49,295 bases of DNA from Agathobacter sp. GTDB lineage: Bacteria; Bacillota; Clostridia; Lachnospirales; Lachnospiraceae. A program made the position numbers and the translations under genes. The notes under the pieces are model-generated. The model saw only the letters and a list, made by a program, of their open reading frames with translations. It did not search any database and had not been told where the DNA came from. Numbering within the stretch: the stretch's first letter is position 1; every line of letters starts with the position of its first letter. Location: positions 1 through 49,295 of the forward strand of contig JAFUPI010000087.1 in assembly GCA_017481285.1 (NCBI GenBank). The letters are read 5' to 3'. Shown piece by piece: positions 1-7,221 of the stretch.

Positions 1-150
1 AAACTTTTGACAGACAGAATAAATCATAAAAGCAAGCAGAGTGCTTCTTAGAAATAAAGCGTTTTTCTTAACCGAGAGAAAATGCACGCAAAATACAGAG
101 ACATATATATTTCGAAATATAAAAATAAGGGCGTCGACAAATTTATATTT
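1..150 (+). repeat. Dispersed repeat copy A (IS-end-like), inverted relative to copy B
   Basis: This stretch matches the reverse complement of 49071-49215. The longest identical block is 29 nt (78-106 here, 49114-49142 in the other copy). A second 18-nt identical block ends both copies at their inner edge (133-150 here). Similarity continues outward to the window edge with small indels. Homology stops abruptly at position 150, just before the padR stop codon at 166. In copy A the frame that encodes KQAECF in copy B is interrupted upstream by a stop codon, so this copy looks degenerate. The simplest reading is the 3' end of an insertion sequence, but the IS family is not identified. Confidence 0.65.
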
Positions 151-165
151 TGTGGCAGTCTCCTT

Positions 166-474
166 TTAATCGATTATTTTTTCTCCATCCTTTACCATAA
201 CTTTAAGCCTTTCGTATTCCTTTTGCAGCATTTCTCTCCCCACATCTGTAATCACATAGGACTTCCTACGTCCCTCAGAGGCTGTCAGTCGAATGACTCC
301 ATTTTCCTCGAATTTTGCCAGCATGGCATACAGGGTTCCGGGGCCCACCAGAACGCGTCCGTGGGAAATGCTCTTTACCTTTTCCATGATATCTACACCA
401 CAGCACTCTTCTGTCAGTGCAAGCAGAATATAGTACATGGGCTCGGTTAATGTCTGAAATTGTTCTCTCGCCAT
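166..474 (-). CDS. PadR family transcriptional regulator
   Basis: A 102-aa winged-helix protein of the short PadR type. The N-terminal LTEPMYYILLAL and the later GPGTLYAMLAKFEENG and RRKSYVITDVG segments are characteristic of the family: recognition helix, then the wing. PadR proteins are dimeric repressors, often controlling membrane stress or efflux genes, and are frequently paired with DUF2812 proteins. Here padR follows the DUF2812 gene by 8 nt on the same strand with its own AGGTGA-type ribosome site. It is therefore probably co-transcribed and autoregulated through the operators at 1786-1833. The effector is unknown. Confidence 0.9.
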   Translation of the reverse strand: MAREQFQTLTEPMYYILLALTEECCGVDIMEKVKSISHGRVLVGPGTLYAMLAKFEENGVIRLTASEGRRKSYVITDVGREMLQKEYERLKVMVKDGEKIID

Positions 475-482
475 GCACTCAC

Positions 483-1742
483 CTACCTTAAATCTAGTTT
501 TTCACGGATGATGTCGATTTGATCTGCAGTTAAGTAAACATCTTCGTTTTCATGCAAAACAAGAATCGCGTCATCATAACGTACATAATATGTTCCAGCA
601 TCATTACGAACCGCCTGCTTTGCTTCCCAATCATTCGTGCAATCCACGGCCTCTACATTATAAGATGGTTTCATATCATCCTTCCATAATTTATCCAGAA
701 TCCATTCATGCTCTGTTCTGTAAATGTTATAATATACAGAATTCTCTGCAAAGATAAAATAATTCCCGCTACTTCCAAATATATTTTCATCATAATAAAT
801 ACTAATATCTTCGATTTCATCTGAAAAATCTCTGTAGTCAAAAACCTGTAAAGGTAATTCATCTTTCAATAAAGTGATATCTTCTTTATCTCCACTTATC
901 GAAAGCCCTATAACGATTATTGTTAAAAATATAATAAAGCAAAAGCCTATCTGAATCAAAATGTTTGTAGTGCTATCAGGGCGAAGTTTTGCAAGTAAGA
1001 ATGCCAATCCTATCGTTACTACAGCAATACCCAAATTGAAATATACCAATGTCATTTCATCCAGCATAACCAAATATCCTATCAGTAATGCCACCAACAA
1101 AATAATATAAATATCGTTCATACCAAAATGAAACTTGCCATCCTCACATGTTCCAATATATACTTTTCTTCCTTGGCGAATTGCTTTCTTTAGTTTTCTT
1201 CTTGTATAAAACGTATATAGTAATTTACATCCCTGTGCAACAAACAACAGATTCCAAACAGAGAAATTAAACAAGAAACTAGTAGAGAAAATTTTGCTTT
1301 CAAAGAAGGATAAAATATTCATCCACTGCAATAAAGCATTGATCCCATATAGTACCCACAGTATAATTGCAGAAGCTGATAACATTCCTTTGCATGAATT
1401 TTCTACACGTTCTTCATCCGTAAAAAGTGCTACAGCATTGTTATCTACTCTTTTGAAAATACAGAATTTCTGCTTTGCATCGATAAATTTCCATCCTGCG
1501 GCTTCACAATATTCCACAAATTCCTTTGTATGCGGTTCTGGACGTAACTCTTCTTCACTTGCTTTGGTAAACACTTCTACTGCATACACCGACTGCTCTG
1601 GTTCGCCCTTTTCAAAGGTTAATCCTGCACCCCATTCCTTGAAGTGCCATCCCTTTTCTGCCATCGTCTCAAGATATTTTGCAAAATCATCACAATGCAA
1701 GTAATCAAAACCCTTTAATACCGTCTTTTTCTTTGCCCTCAT
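483..1742 (-). CDS. DUF2812 domain membrane protein
   Basis: A 419-aa protein. Residues about 1-115 match the DUF2812 pattern: an early FDYLHCDDFAKYLETMAEKGWHF and a later CEAAGWKFIDAKQKFCIFK. About four to six hydrophobic segments follow between roughly residues 120 and 290, then a hydrophilic C-terminal domain of about 130 residues. The start is supported by a strong AAGGAGGGGG ribosome site. DUF2812 proteins are typically encoded next to PadR regulators and are thought to be membrane-associated partners of that regulation; biochemical function is not established. It is first in the DUF2812-padR operon, with a consensus sigma-A promoter upstream. Confidence 0.85.
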   Translation of the reverse strand: MRAKKKTVLKGFDYLHCDDFAKYLETMAEKGWHFKEWGAGLTFEKGEPEQSVYAVEVFTKASEEELRPEPHTKEFVEYCEAAGWKFIDAKQKFCIFKRVDNNAVALFTDEERVENSCKGMLSASAIILWVLYGINALLQWMNILSFFESKIFSTSFLFNFSVWNLLFVAQGCKLLYTFYTRRKLKKAIRQGRKVYIGTCEDGKFHFGMNDIYIILLVALLIGYLVMLDEMTLVYFNLGIAVVTIGLAFLLAKLRPDSTTNILIQIGFCFIIFLTIIVIGLSISGDKEDITLLKDELPLQVFDYRDFSDEIEDISIYYDENIFGSSGNYFIFAENSVYYNIYRTEHEWILDKLWKDDMKPSYNVEAVDCTNDWEAKQAVRNDAGTYYVRYDDAILVLHENEDVYLTADQIDIIREKLDLR

Positions 1743-1785
1743 ATGCTCCCCCTCCTTATCTATTTATAGTTAAAATTCATTCAAT

Positions 1786-1840
1786 TATCGAGTGTCGATA
1801 TTTCTATCTTTATTATATTATCGATACTCGATATTGTCAA
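1786..1840 (-). promoter_or_regulatory. Consensus sigma-A promoter with two PadR-type operators
   Basis: On the minus strand TTGACA (1835-1840) and TATAAT (1812-1817) are separated by exactly 17 nt, both perfect matches to consensus. Two inverted repeats with TATCGA/TCGATA arms and a 3-nt centre occur: TATCGATACTCGATA (1819-1833), filling the spacer, and TATCGAGTGTCGATA (1786-1800), downstream of the start site. Their centres are 33 bp apart, three helical turns. The layout is what a repressor occluding the promoter would use. PadR, encoded in the same operon, is the obvious candidate (inference). Confidence 0.8.
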
Positions 1841-1849
1841 TATATGCAT

Positions 1850-1880
1850 AGTAAAAACCGTGATGATTTGTCACGGTTTC
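1850..1880 (-). terminator. Terminator of pnuC overlapping its stop codon
   Basis: A 9-bp perfect stem (AAACCGTGA at 1855-1863 with TCACGGTTT at 1871-1879) is followed on the minus strand by a short T-run. The last pnuC codons, including the stop, form the 5' arm. Confidence 0.7.
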
Positions 1881-2566
1881 ATTTGTCTTTTCTCCATCGT
1901 TTTCCAATTCACAAATCCATAAATATCATTTATCAAAAATGCAGCGAAACACACCACTACAGACACATACTTTACCTCTGTCATACTTGCCAACACCCAC
2001 AACACAATAAGCACCACATCATTCGCTGCATATGCCAATGCGAAATATGGATTTCTACGGAAGGTCAGATATACCGCAACAAAGCTAGTCGTCACTGATA
2101 AGGTACTTGGAATGATGTTTGCAGTATGAAAATAGTCAAGTATAAAATAAAATGCTATCGTCACCACTACTGCCAATATCCACATAAACACGATTTCTTT
2201 ATGAGAAATGCGATTTACTTTTACTTCAGCTTTATTTCCATTATAAGGATTTCGCAACCATGAAATCAGAGCAAACACCGCCATTGGCATGGTCATCCCC
2301 AGATAAGTCATCATTTCGCCATAATACGAAAATGTGTAGGAAATGATTCCATACAGCAAGCTGAATATCACCATCAAAAGCTGTCCGAATGGATTTCCCT
2401 TTGCATTAAATATTAAGGACGTCACACCAATTAATGATGCCGACAATGTCAGATAGTTTTCTCTATCAAATATACAAAACGATATGACGATTAATGCAAC
2501 AGAACTAATCCAAAGCAAACGTTCTTCTTTTGTAAAATATGTTACTAATTCTTTCACTCTGTTCAT
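1871..2566 (-). CDS. pnuC: PnuC-family nicotinamide mononucleotide/riboside transporter
   Basis: A 231-aa polytopic protein with about seven hydrophobic segments. The pattern INxKGNPxGQLLMVIFSLLYGIISY in the first half and the paired FAAFLINDIYGFVNWKTMEKRQ at the C-terminus are typical of PnuC transporters, which take up vitamin-B3 ribosides by facilitated diffusion for NAD synthesis. ATG at 2566 is chosen because GAGGAG lies about 9 nt upstream; the frame extends only to a TTG two codons earlier. No nadR or other salvage gene is adjacent. Substrate within the Pnu family (nicotinamide riboside versus thiamine or riboflavin) cannot be fixed from sequence alone. Confidence 0.85.
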   Translation of the reverse strand: MNRVKELVTYFTKEERLLWISSVALIVISFCIFDRENYLTLSASLIGVTSLIFNAKGNPFGQLLMVIFSLLYGIISYTFSYYGEMMTYLGMTMPMAVFALISWLRNPYNGNKAEVKVNRISHKEIVFMWILAVVVTIAFYFILDYFHTANIIPSTLSVTTSFVAVYLTFRRNPYFALAYAANDVVLIVLWVLASMTEVKYVSVVVCFAAFLINDIYGFVNWKTMEKRQMKP

Positions 2567-2572
2567 TACCAA

Positions 2573-2711
2573 GATCTCCTCGTTTACAAATAATAAATTA
2601 TAAAAAGCACCCGCAAATATATCTTCTAAGACCTAACGATACATTCACGAATGCTCTATACATTCTCTACCCGGTGGCAGTTCATATTTTGTTTTTTATG
2701 TATCCACACTA
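2573..2711 (-). other. Possible structured leader upstream of pnuC
   Basis: A non-coding stretch between pnuC and the XRE gene. A plausible -10 (TATAGT) near 2710 would give a leader of roughly 130 nt. It contains GAATG/CATTC able to form a hairpin, the octamer GAATGTAT twice, and a distal GCGGGTGC run near CCACCGGG. I recognise no known riboswitch consensus (TPP, preQ1, NAD+ classes were considered). Confidence 0.3.
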
Positions 2712-2724
2712 TAACACACTTTTC

Positions 2725-3108
2725 CTAATTTGGAAACCCAAATAAAGAAAAATATATGATAAACGAAATCACATCGATTGCTAATGCGACACCCAAGATA
2801 ATTGCTACAATTTTTAATCCTTTTTGGGCTTTTACCTTATTTTCTGGTGTTAGTACCTTTTCTTTCAAAGCTTGAGACATTTCCACATCTCTACTTTTAG
2901 GATTTCCCGCAGGAATGCCTTTCACCAATTCGTCTAAGGATATTTCAAACACCTCTCCCATTGCAAGTAATTTATCCATGTCCGGAACTGTATCACCAAT
3001 CTCCCACCTTGATACCGTCTGTCTCGAAACATCAATCCGATTTGCTAATTCCTCTTGTGATAGCCCTTTCTGTCTTCTTAATTCGTATAATCTGTCGCCA
3101 AATTTCAT
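2725..3108 (-). CDS. XRE family regulator with C-terminal membrane segment
   Basis: A 127-aa protein. Residues about 4-60 form a Cro/C1-type helix-turn-helix (LRRQKGLSQEELANRIDVSR, then SRWEIGDTVPDMDKLLAMGEVF). A linker and a single hydrophobic segment at about residues 100-122 follow, so it is probably a membrane-tethered repressor. Such small HTH plus transmembrane proteins are common in Firmicutes and often govern neighbouring transporters. It is monocistronic here; its nearest downstream gene is pnuC, but about 150 nt and a possible promoter separate them. Target unknown. Confidence 0.85.
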   Translation of the reverse strand: MKFGDRLYELRRQKGLSQEELANRIDVSRQTVSRWEIGDTVPDMDKLLAMGEVFEISLDELVKGIPAGNPKSRDVEMSQALKEKVLTPENKVKAQKGLKIVAIILGVALAIDVISFIIYFSLFGFPN

Positions 3109-3215
3109 CTCTCTATCTCCTTTGCATAAAGTGATTATACCTTCATTTTAGAGATTTTACGATTGATTTCTACCAAGTAAAATAGGAAAAGTGTCACGGA
3201 TACTTAACTTTTGAG

Positions 3216-3797
3216 TTAATTTTTTGAGCGAATCTGGCAAATCCCCTGTGTCATCGTGCCCATAGGACAAAACGCACACCAGGAACGTGGTTTGTAAAGC
3301 ACCATAACGATGAAACCAATCAATGTAGAGGTAAGCATTAAACTATAAAATCCAAAGCTATACTGTGCTACCCATGCTGGAATATTCGTAGCCGTGTATG
3401 CCCAATCCCAAGGTACTTGAAACGTCCAGAATAAAGTAAGAACTTCTCTCAATGAAGAAGCACCACTGGCTACCAACCAGGTCTGGAAAACCATGTTTCC
3501 AAACATGAACAAGAAAAATGCAAGGAATCCATATCGAAACCATTTAGACGTAAGCCATTTTGGTGTAGGCTTATTTCTAGAGCACTTCAAATTTTTTCCT
3601 AACAATAAGAATAATCGTCCACGTCCACAATATTTACTGCAAAACGTCTTTTTCCCTTGAAAAATAGCAATCAATAACGGAAGGATGAAATCAATCATTC
3701 CTAACCATGCGAACAAGATATTGAAAAATCCTAAGGAAAAATATACGATGGTCCAAATCCATAAATAATCATTCCACTGTTTCTTTTTTACTGACAT
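3216..3797 (-). CDS. Membrane 4Fe-4S binding protein (NapH/NosR-like)
   Basis: A 193-aa protein with about four or five membrane segments and two cysteine clusters: FCSKYCGRGR near residue 55 and CAFCPMGTMTQGIC near the C-terminus. The CxxCPMG arrangement is that of the polyferredoxin-like domain found in NapH/NosR/RdxA-type electron-transfer membrane proteins, which pass electrons across or at the membrane. A GGAGG site precedes the ATG. The Crp/Fnr gene lies immediately upstream on the same strand, with a palindromic Crp-type site between them, so it is probably that regulator's target. Partner oxidoreductase is not visible here. Confidence 0.75.
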   Translation of the reverse strand: MSVKKKQWNDYLWIWTIVYFSLGFFNILFAWLGMIDFILPLLIAIFQGKKTFCSKYCGRGRLFLLLGKNLKCSRNKPTPKWLTSKWFRYGFLAFFLFMFGNMVFQTWLVASGASSLREVLTLFWTFQVPWDWAYTATNIPAWVAQYSFGFYSLMLTSTLIGFIVMVLYKPRSWCAFCPMGTMTQGICQIRSKN

Positions 3798-3825
3798 AAT
3801 AAAACCTCCGACTTATGATAGTGCT

Positions 3826-3867
3826 ATCCTATCAAAAGCCAGAGGCAAAGTATGTAACGAAGTCACA
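3826..3867 (-). promoter_or_regulatory. Crp/Fnr-type operator and -10 box of the 4Fe-4S gene
   Basis: TGTAACGAAGTCACA (3853-3867) is a near-perfect inverted repeat (TGTRAC arms). A TAGGAT -10 lies at 3826-3831. A start near 3819 would put the operator centre at about -41, the classic class II activator position. The upstream gene encodes a Crp/Fnr regulator. Confidence 0.6.
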
Positions 3868-3880
3868 TTTATATTCTCTT

Positions 3881-4537
3881 TTACAAATAACTACGCAGTT
3901 TCTCTTTATCCAGAATAATTATGGTTCCACGTTTCAGTTCCAAAGTATTTTCCTTTACCATGTACTTCAGCACCTTGGTAACTACTTCTCTCGCACTACC
4001 AATCAACTTCGCAATTTCATCGTGGGTAATCGAAAGTGTCATGGTGTTTTTCTGAATCATCTCATCCCACAAGAACTGTGCGACACGCTGATCAATTTTA
4101 AGGAAAAGAATCTGCTGCATCGTCCACATCACGTCTGAAAACTTCTCGGTGGCAGATTTATACAAAAATAGCTCTACATGTGAATTCTGCTGCATCACCT
4201 GGTTGAGTGTCGCCGATGGCAGGACCAAAACCTCTGTGTCTTCCGTTGCCTCAATCAACACATCAAAAGTAATCGTATCCATCAAACAAGAAGCCGATAA
4301 TACGCACACCTCTTCCGCATTCACTCGAAACAGCGTCACTTCCCTTCCTTCTTCCGAAAGGATATAGGTGCGTAGCTGCCCTGTAAGAATCGTCATAAGA
4401 CCTTTGCAGCTATCTTCCGTTCTATGCATGAGCATACCTTTATTATATTTTTCTGTATATACTGCATTTTTAATTAAATCTTTTTCTGCGTCGGTTAGGT
4501 TAGACCAGAACGGAAACAAGTTCACGTAGTTCTTCAT
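3881..4537 (-). CDS. Crp/Fnr family transcriptional regulator
   Basis: A 218-aa protein with an N-terminal cyclic-nucleotide-binding-type beta barrel (about residues 20-130), a long dimer helix, and a C-terminal winged HTH (SITHDEIAKLIGSAREVVTKVLKYM, about residues 168-192) followed by the wing LKRGTIIILD. It lacks the four-cysteine N-terminal cluster of classical FNR. It does carry cysteines at about 44, 78 and 84 that could be redox-active. GAGGAG precedes the ATG. It is the likely activator of the adjoining membrane 4Fe-4S protein. The signal (redox, nitrosative or metabolite) cannot be read from the sequence. Confidence 0.88.
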   Translation of the reverse strand: MKNYVNLFPFWSNLTDAEKDLIKNAVYTEKYNKGMLMHRTEDSCKGLMTILTGQLRTYILSEEGREVTLFRVNAEEVCVLSASCLMDTITFDVLIEATEDTEVLVLPSATLNQVMQQNSHVELFLYKSATEKFSDVMWTMQQILFLKIDQRVAQFLWDEMIQKNTMTLSITHDEIAKLIGSAREVVTKVLKYMVKENTLELKRGTIIILDKEKLRSYL

Positions 4538-4561
4538 AAAACACTACTCCTCTACCCAAAT

Positions 4562-4582
4562 AACGGAAATTAACATTCCGTT
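4562..4582 (-). terminator. Weak hairpin after the kinase-like operon
   Basis: AACGGAA and TTCCGTT form a 7-bp stem with a 7-nt loop, just beyond the kinase-like stop codon. The T-run is better on the plus strand, so it is either a bidirectional terminator or an operator in front of the Crp/Fnr gene. Confidence 0.4.
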
Positions 4583-4601
4583 TTTTCCATATTACCTGCT
4601 C

Positions 4602-5138
4602 CTACTTATGTTGGCTTATATAATCCACAAATTCCTGGGTCTTTGACCAGTACTTCACACCCCAGTTTTCAAAATTCCATTCATCCATATAATTATTGCA
4701 TTCATAATCAATATAATAGATGAGTTCATCTTGCACCACAAAATTCGTAGGAAAATAATCAATATTAAGCCCACAAGCATATACCTGTGCTGCCACTTCA
4801 CGCATTTGTTCTAAATAGCAGTCTTTCATCTTATCTTGTTTGACAAGATCAAATATAGTTGGACCATCTATGTATTCTTTTAAAATTCGCTCATTTTCTA
4901 TATCAATATCCAGCATTTTAGGAATACGAATCCCAGTACCCATTAATCGATGATAGTCATTTCTTTCCGCTTCTATTTTGTTTCCAAACTGATAATAGTC
5001 ACATGGCTCATGATGAATCTGCTTTAGGACGTACTGCTTTTCATCTTTTTCTGCTAAATAGGAATAGCCTCCTTTGCCATGTCCTAATAGCTTAGTAATA
5101 CGATATTCGGTTTGGTTGACATTCATTACTTCTGACAT
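4602..5138 (-). CDS. Small protein-kinase-like/phosphotransferase protein
   Basis: A 178-aa protein that looks like a minimal kinase fold. It has a glycine-rich loop LGHGKGGYSYLAE near residues 18-30, a candidate ATP lysine in VLKQI, a catalytic-loop-like NIDYFPTNFVV (D and N in the expected spacing) and a metal-binding-like YIDYECN. It is shorter than RIO or APH enzymes (usually above 250 aa), lacking most of the C-lobe. Its start overlaps the end of the acetyltransferase gene by 13 nt, with GAGGAAA upstream, indicating translational coupling. Substrate is unknown; a small-molecule phosphotransferase or a lipopolysaccharide-kinase-like enzyme are alternatives. Confidence 0.6.
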   Translation of the reverse strand: MSEVMNVNQTEYRITKLLGHGKGGYSYLAEKDEKQYVLKQIHHEPCDYYQFGNKIEAERNDYHRLMGTGIRIPKMLDIDIENERILKEYIDGPTIFDLVKQDKMKDCYLEQMREVAAQVYACGLNIDYFPTNFVVQDELIYYIDYECNNYMDEWNFENWGVKYWSKTQEFVDYISQHK

Positions 5139-5746
5139 TTTATTTCCTCTGGTATCCTTCTGTTCTTATAATAAAACTCATAATCATGCTCATTTATTTC
5201 ACGAAGCACCTTGCATGGATTTCCGACTGCAACTACACCACTAGGGATATCCTTCGTTACGACACTGCCGGCACCAATTACTGTATTATCACCGATAGTT
5301 ACACCTGGTACAACAATTACACCAGCACCAAGCCAGCAGTTCTTGCCGATATGTACTGGCATATTGTACTGATACCCTTTGCTTCGAAGCTCTGGCTGAA
5401 TTGGATGGCCTGCGGAAGCTAATGTAACATTTGGACCAAACATGGTATTGTCACCTACATAAATATGGGTATCATCCACACAAGTCAAACCAAAATTTGC
5501 ATAAACGTTTCTTCCAAAATGACAATGTTTTCCACCCCAATTCGCATGAAATGGCGGCTCAATGTAACAATCCTCTCCGATGTCGCCGAACATTTCTTGC
5601 ATTAATACCACACGTTTTTCTATCTCCGATGGACGTATCGCATTAAAGTCGTATAAGCGTTCCAAGCACTGAAACTGTTCCTTCATAATCGCATCATCTG
5701 TTGGATAATAAATTTCACCACTGTGTAATTGTTTCTTCCAATCCAT
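5126..5746 (-). CDS. Maltose/galactoside O-acetyltransferase family (left-handed beta helix)
   Basis: A 206-aa hexapeptide-repeat acetyltransferase of the Maa/LacA/NodL type. It has an N-terminal helical MAC domain (MDWKKQLHSGEIYYPTD...), then repeated [LIV]-G-x4 turns (residues about 70-185) and the catalytic histidine in LASAGHPI. The C-terminal VAVGNPCKVLREI is diagnostic. ATG at 5746 is preferred over one 11 codons upstream because TAGGAGG lies directly before it. These enzymes transfer acetyl from acetyl-CoA to sugar hydroxyls, possibly for detoxification. It is third in the merR operon and overlaps the kinase-like gene. Confidence 0.9.
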   Translation of the reverse strand: MDWKKQLHSGEIYYPTDDAIMKEQFQCLERLYDFNAIRPSEIEKRVVLMQEMFGDIGEDCYIEPPFHANWGGKHCHFGRNVYANFGLTCVDDTHIYVGDNTMFGPNVTLASAGHPIQPELRSKGYQYNMPVHIGKNCWLGAGVIVVPGVTIGDNTVIGAGSVVTKDIPSGVVAVGNPCKVLREINEHDYEFYYKNRRIPEEIKCQK

Positions 5747-5787
5747 ACTTTTGCCTCCTACAACATCCCATTTGCACAATGCAAAAA

Positions 5788-6291
5788 CTACTGTTTTTTC
5801 TTTCTTCTAACAAAACGAATCTGACACACATCATCACCATTTGCAATCGTCGCTGGAAGATCTAATTCGCAGCCAAAACTTTCTGCAATACCTCTGTCCC
5901 CACACATTGCATGGTCACATAATACCTTAATTTCTTCATCCGTACAGCCCTGTTTCTGCCAAGCTTTAACCAATGGACAATAGTGAAAATCAATATCTAA
6001 ATTGTCATCTGTACACTGTTTGATATCCATTTCGAATACCCATTGAGCAAAAATAGTAAATAACGTTTTCTTTAATCCCTTTAAAGAATCACCACCTCCT
6101 GCTTTTTTACGAAGGTTTGCCCCTTGATATAAACCACAACGTTTAATTGCATCGGGTGCATAGTCTTTGGAATCCAATCCTTTTTTCTTTGCTTCATCAC
6201 AAAGCAAATACATCCAAAGTGCTCTATGTTCGAGCTGTTCTCTAATTGCAACAATAAGTGGATTTTTAATCTTTGGTTCATTTTTAATCAT
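5788..6291 (-). CDS. L-2-amino-thiazoline-4-carboxylic acid hydrolase (ATC hydrolase) family protein
   Basis: A 167-aa soluble protein resembling the ATC_hydrolase family, named for an enzyme that opens L-2-amino-thiazoline-4-carboxylate in a bacterial L-cysteine route. Key segments are FEMDIKQCTDDNLDIDFHYCPLVKAWQKQGC and LCDHAMCGDRGIAESFGCEL, with conserved cysteines and an acidic patch. Most Firmicute members are uncharacterised, so the actual substrate may differ. ATG at 6291 is chosen because AAAGGAG sits 8 nt before it. It follows merR by 27 nt in the same operon. Confidence 0.75.
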   Translation of the reverse strand: MIKNEPKIKNPLIVAIREQLEHRALWMYLLCDEAKKKGLDSKDYAPDAIKRCGLYQGANLRKKAGGGDSLKGLKKTLFTIFAQWVFEMDIKQCTDDNLDIDFHYCPLVKAWQKQGCTDEEIKVLCDHAMCGDRGIAESFGCELDLPATIANGDDVCQIRFVRRKKKQ

Positions 6292-6318
6292 GTTTATTTC
6301 TCCTTTCAAATTTACTCT

Positions 6319-7137
6319 TTACTTCACAAAGAATAATCTATTCAGTCCATCAAACTCCAGTTTTTGCAGTTCACTCGGTCTATTCTCAAAGCTATACTTC
6401 TCCAACATAACATTATTTACAACAAAAGTCTTCTCGCCTTCTGCATTCCAATTCTCCTGTATCACATGCATAAAATTTAGATTTTCTTCTAACTCTACTT
6501 GCACACATGAGTATACACCTGCCGGAATCGTAAAGACTTTCTCTTCTAACTCATCACAGTTTAAGATTTCTAGGAAAAAGCAAAACTTCATCTGACCTGC
6601 TTCATCAATCTTCAAAATCTGACCTGCTGGTAAAATCGGAAACATTCCATTTTTTTGTGCGTACTTATATATCTTTGATATTTCTGCTAAAAAGTGTTTC
6701 GGCTCCAAATAATCTGTATAGTAATCTGTCACCATTATCTTTCGTTCTTCAAAATATCTCTCGTAGACTTCTGTCTCATTTGAAAACACTTTGTTTTCTT
6801 CAATATTTTTCAATGAATAATCAATATAATCTAAATTATTCTGCATCTCTTGAATTCGCTTTTGTGCAATAATTCTCCCTTTTTCTAAAAGCTGCTGCGA
6901 TCTAAGATTTCCCTCTTCATCTAAAAACTGAACCATCTCCTTTAATGGTATCCCTAACTGAATACATAAAATGATTTTGTTTAAAATAGAAACCTGTTCC
7001 GCAGAATAATAACGATATCCTGTATTATCATCCACAACTGCTGGTTTTAACAACCCCAGTTTCTCATAATAACGTAAAGAATTTATATTAATATCTCTCA
7101 ATTTAGCGAATTCACTAATCGTAAAATAATTTTTCAT
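6319..7137 (-). CDS. MerR family regulator (BmrR-like, with effector domain)
   Basis: A 272-aa regulator. Its N-terminal winged helix is classic MerR (FTISEFAKLRDININSLRYYEKLGLLKPAVVDDNTGYRYY), followed by a dimer coiled coil (residues about 75-120) and a GyrI/effector-binding-like C-terminal domain of about 150 residues. BmrR-type proteins bind drugs and untwist promoters with a long spacer. That matches the 19-nt-spacer promoter of the divergent MATE gene. It is first in an operon with an ATC-hydrolase-like protein, an acetyltransferase and a kinase-like protein. It therefore probably couples sensing of a toxic small molecule to export and modification. Confidence 0.9.
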   Translation of the reverse strand: MKNYFTISEFAKLRDININSLRYYEKLGLLKPAVVDDNTGYRYYSAEQVSILNKIILCIQLGIPLKEMVQFLDEEGNLRSQQLLEKGRIIAQKRIQEMQNNLDYIDYSLKNIEENKVFSNETEVYERYFEERKIMVTDYYTDYLEPKHFLAEISKIYKYAQKNGMFPILPAGQILKIDEAGQMKFCFFLEILNCDELEEKVFTIPAGVYSCVQVELEENLNFMHVIQENWNAEGEKTFVVNNVMLEKYSFENRPSELQKLEFDGLNRLFFVK

Positions 7138-7153
7138 TTTTACTCCTTTTCTC

Positions 7154-7192
7154 TTGACTCTATTATTATAACAGGGTTTACTATAAATTCAA
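7154..7192 (+). promoter_or_regulatory. Overlapping divergent promoters with MerR-type 19-bp spacer
   Basis: On the plus strand TTGACT (7154-7159) and TACTAT (7179-7184) are 19 nt apart, the non-optimal spacing that MerR activators correct by DNA distortion. The spacer contains an imperfect inverted repeat with arms ACTCT and AGGGT. On the minus strand TTGAAT (7187-7192) and TATAAT (7165-7170), spacing 16, would drive merR. One MerR dimer would thus control both directions. Confidence 0.7.
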
Positions 7193-7221
7193 AGGAAAAC
7201 TAGAAAAGAAAGGATTTCGAT

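Noticed and set aside
82..450. Plus-strand open frame over the left repeat and padR
   Set aside because: It mirrors the PadR gene on the other strand, has no ribosome site, and runs into the repeat.
2573..2711. A known riboswitch upstream of pnuC
   Set aside because: TPP, preQ1, NAD+ and folate consensus elements were looked for and not found; kept only as an unassigned leader.
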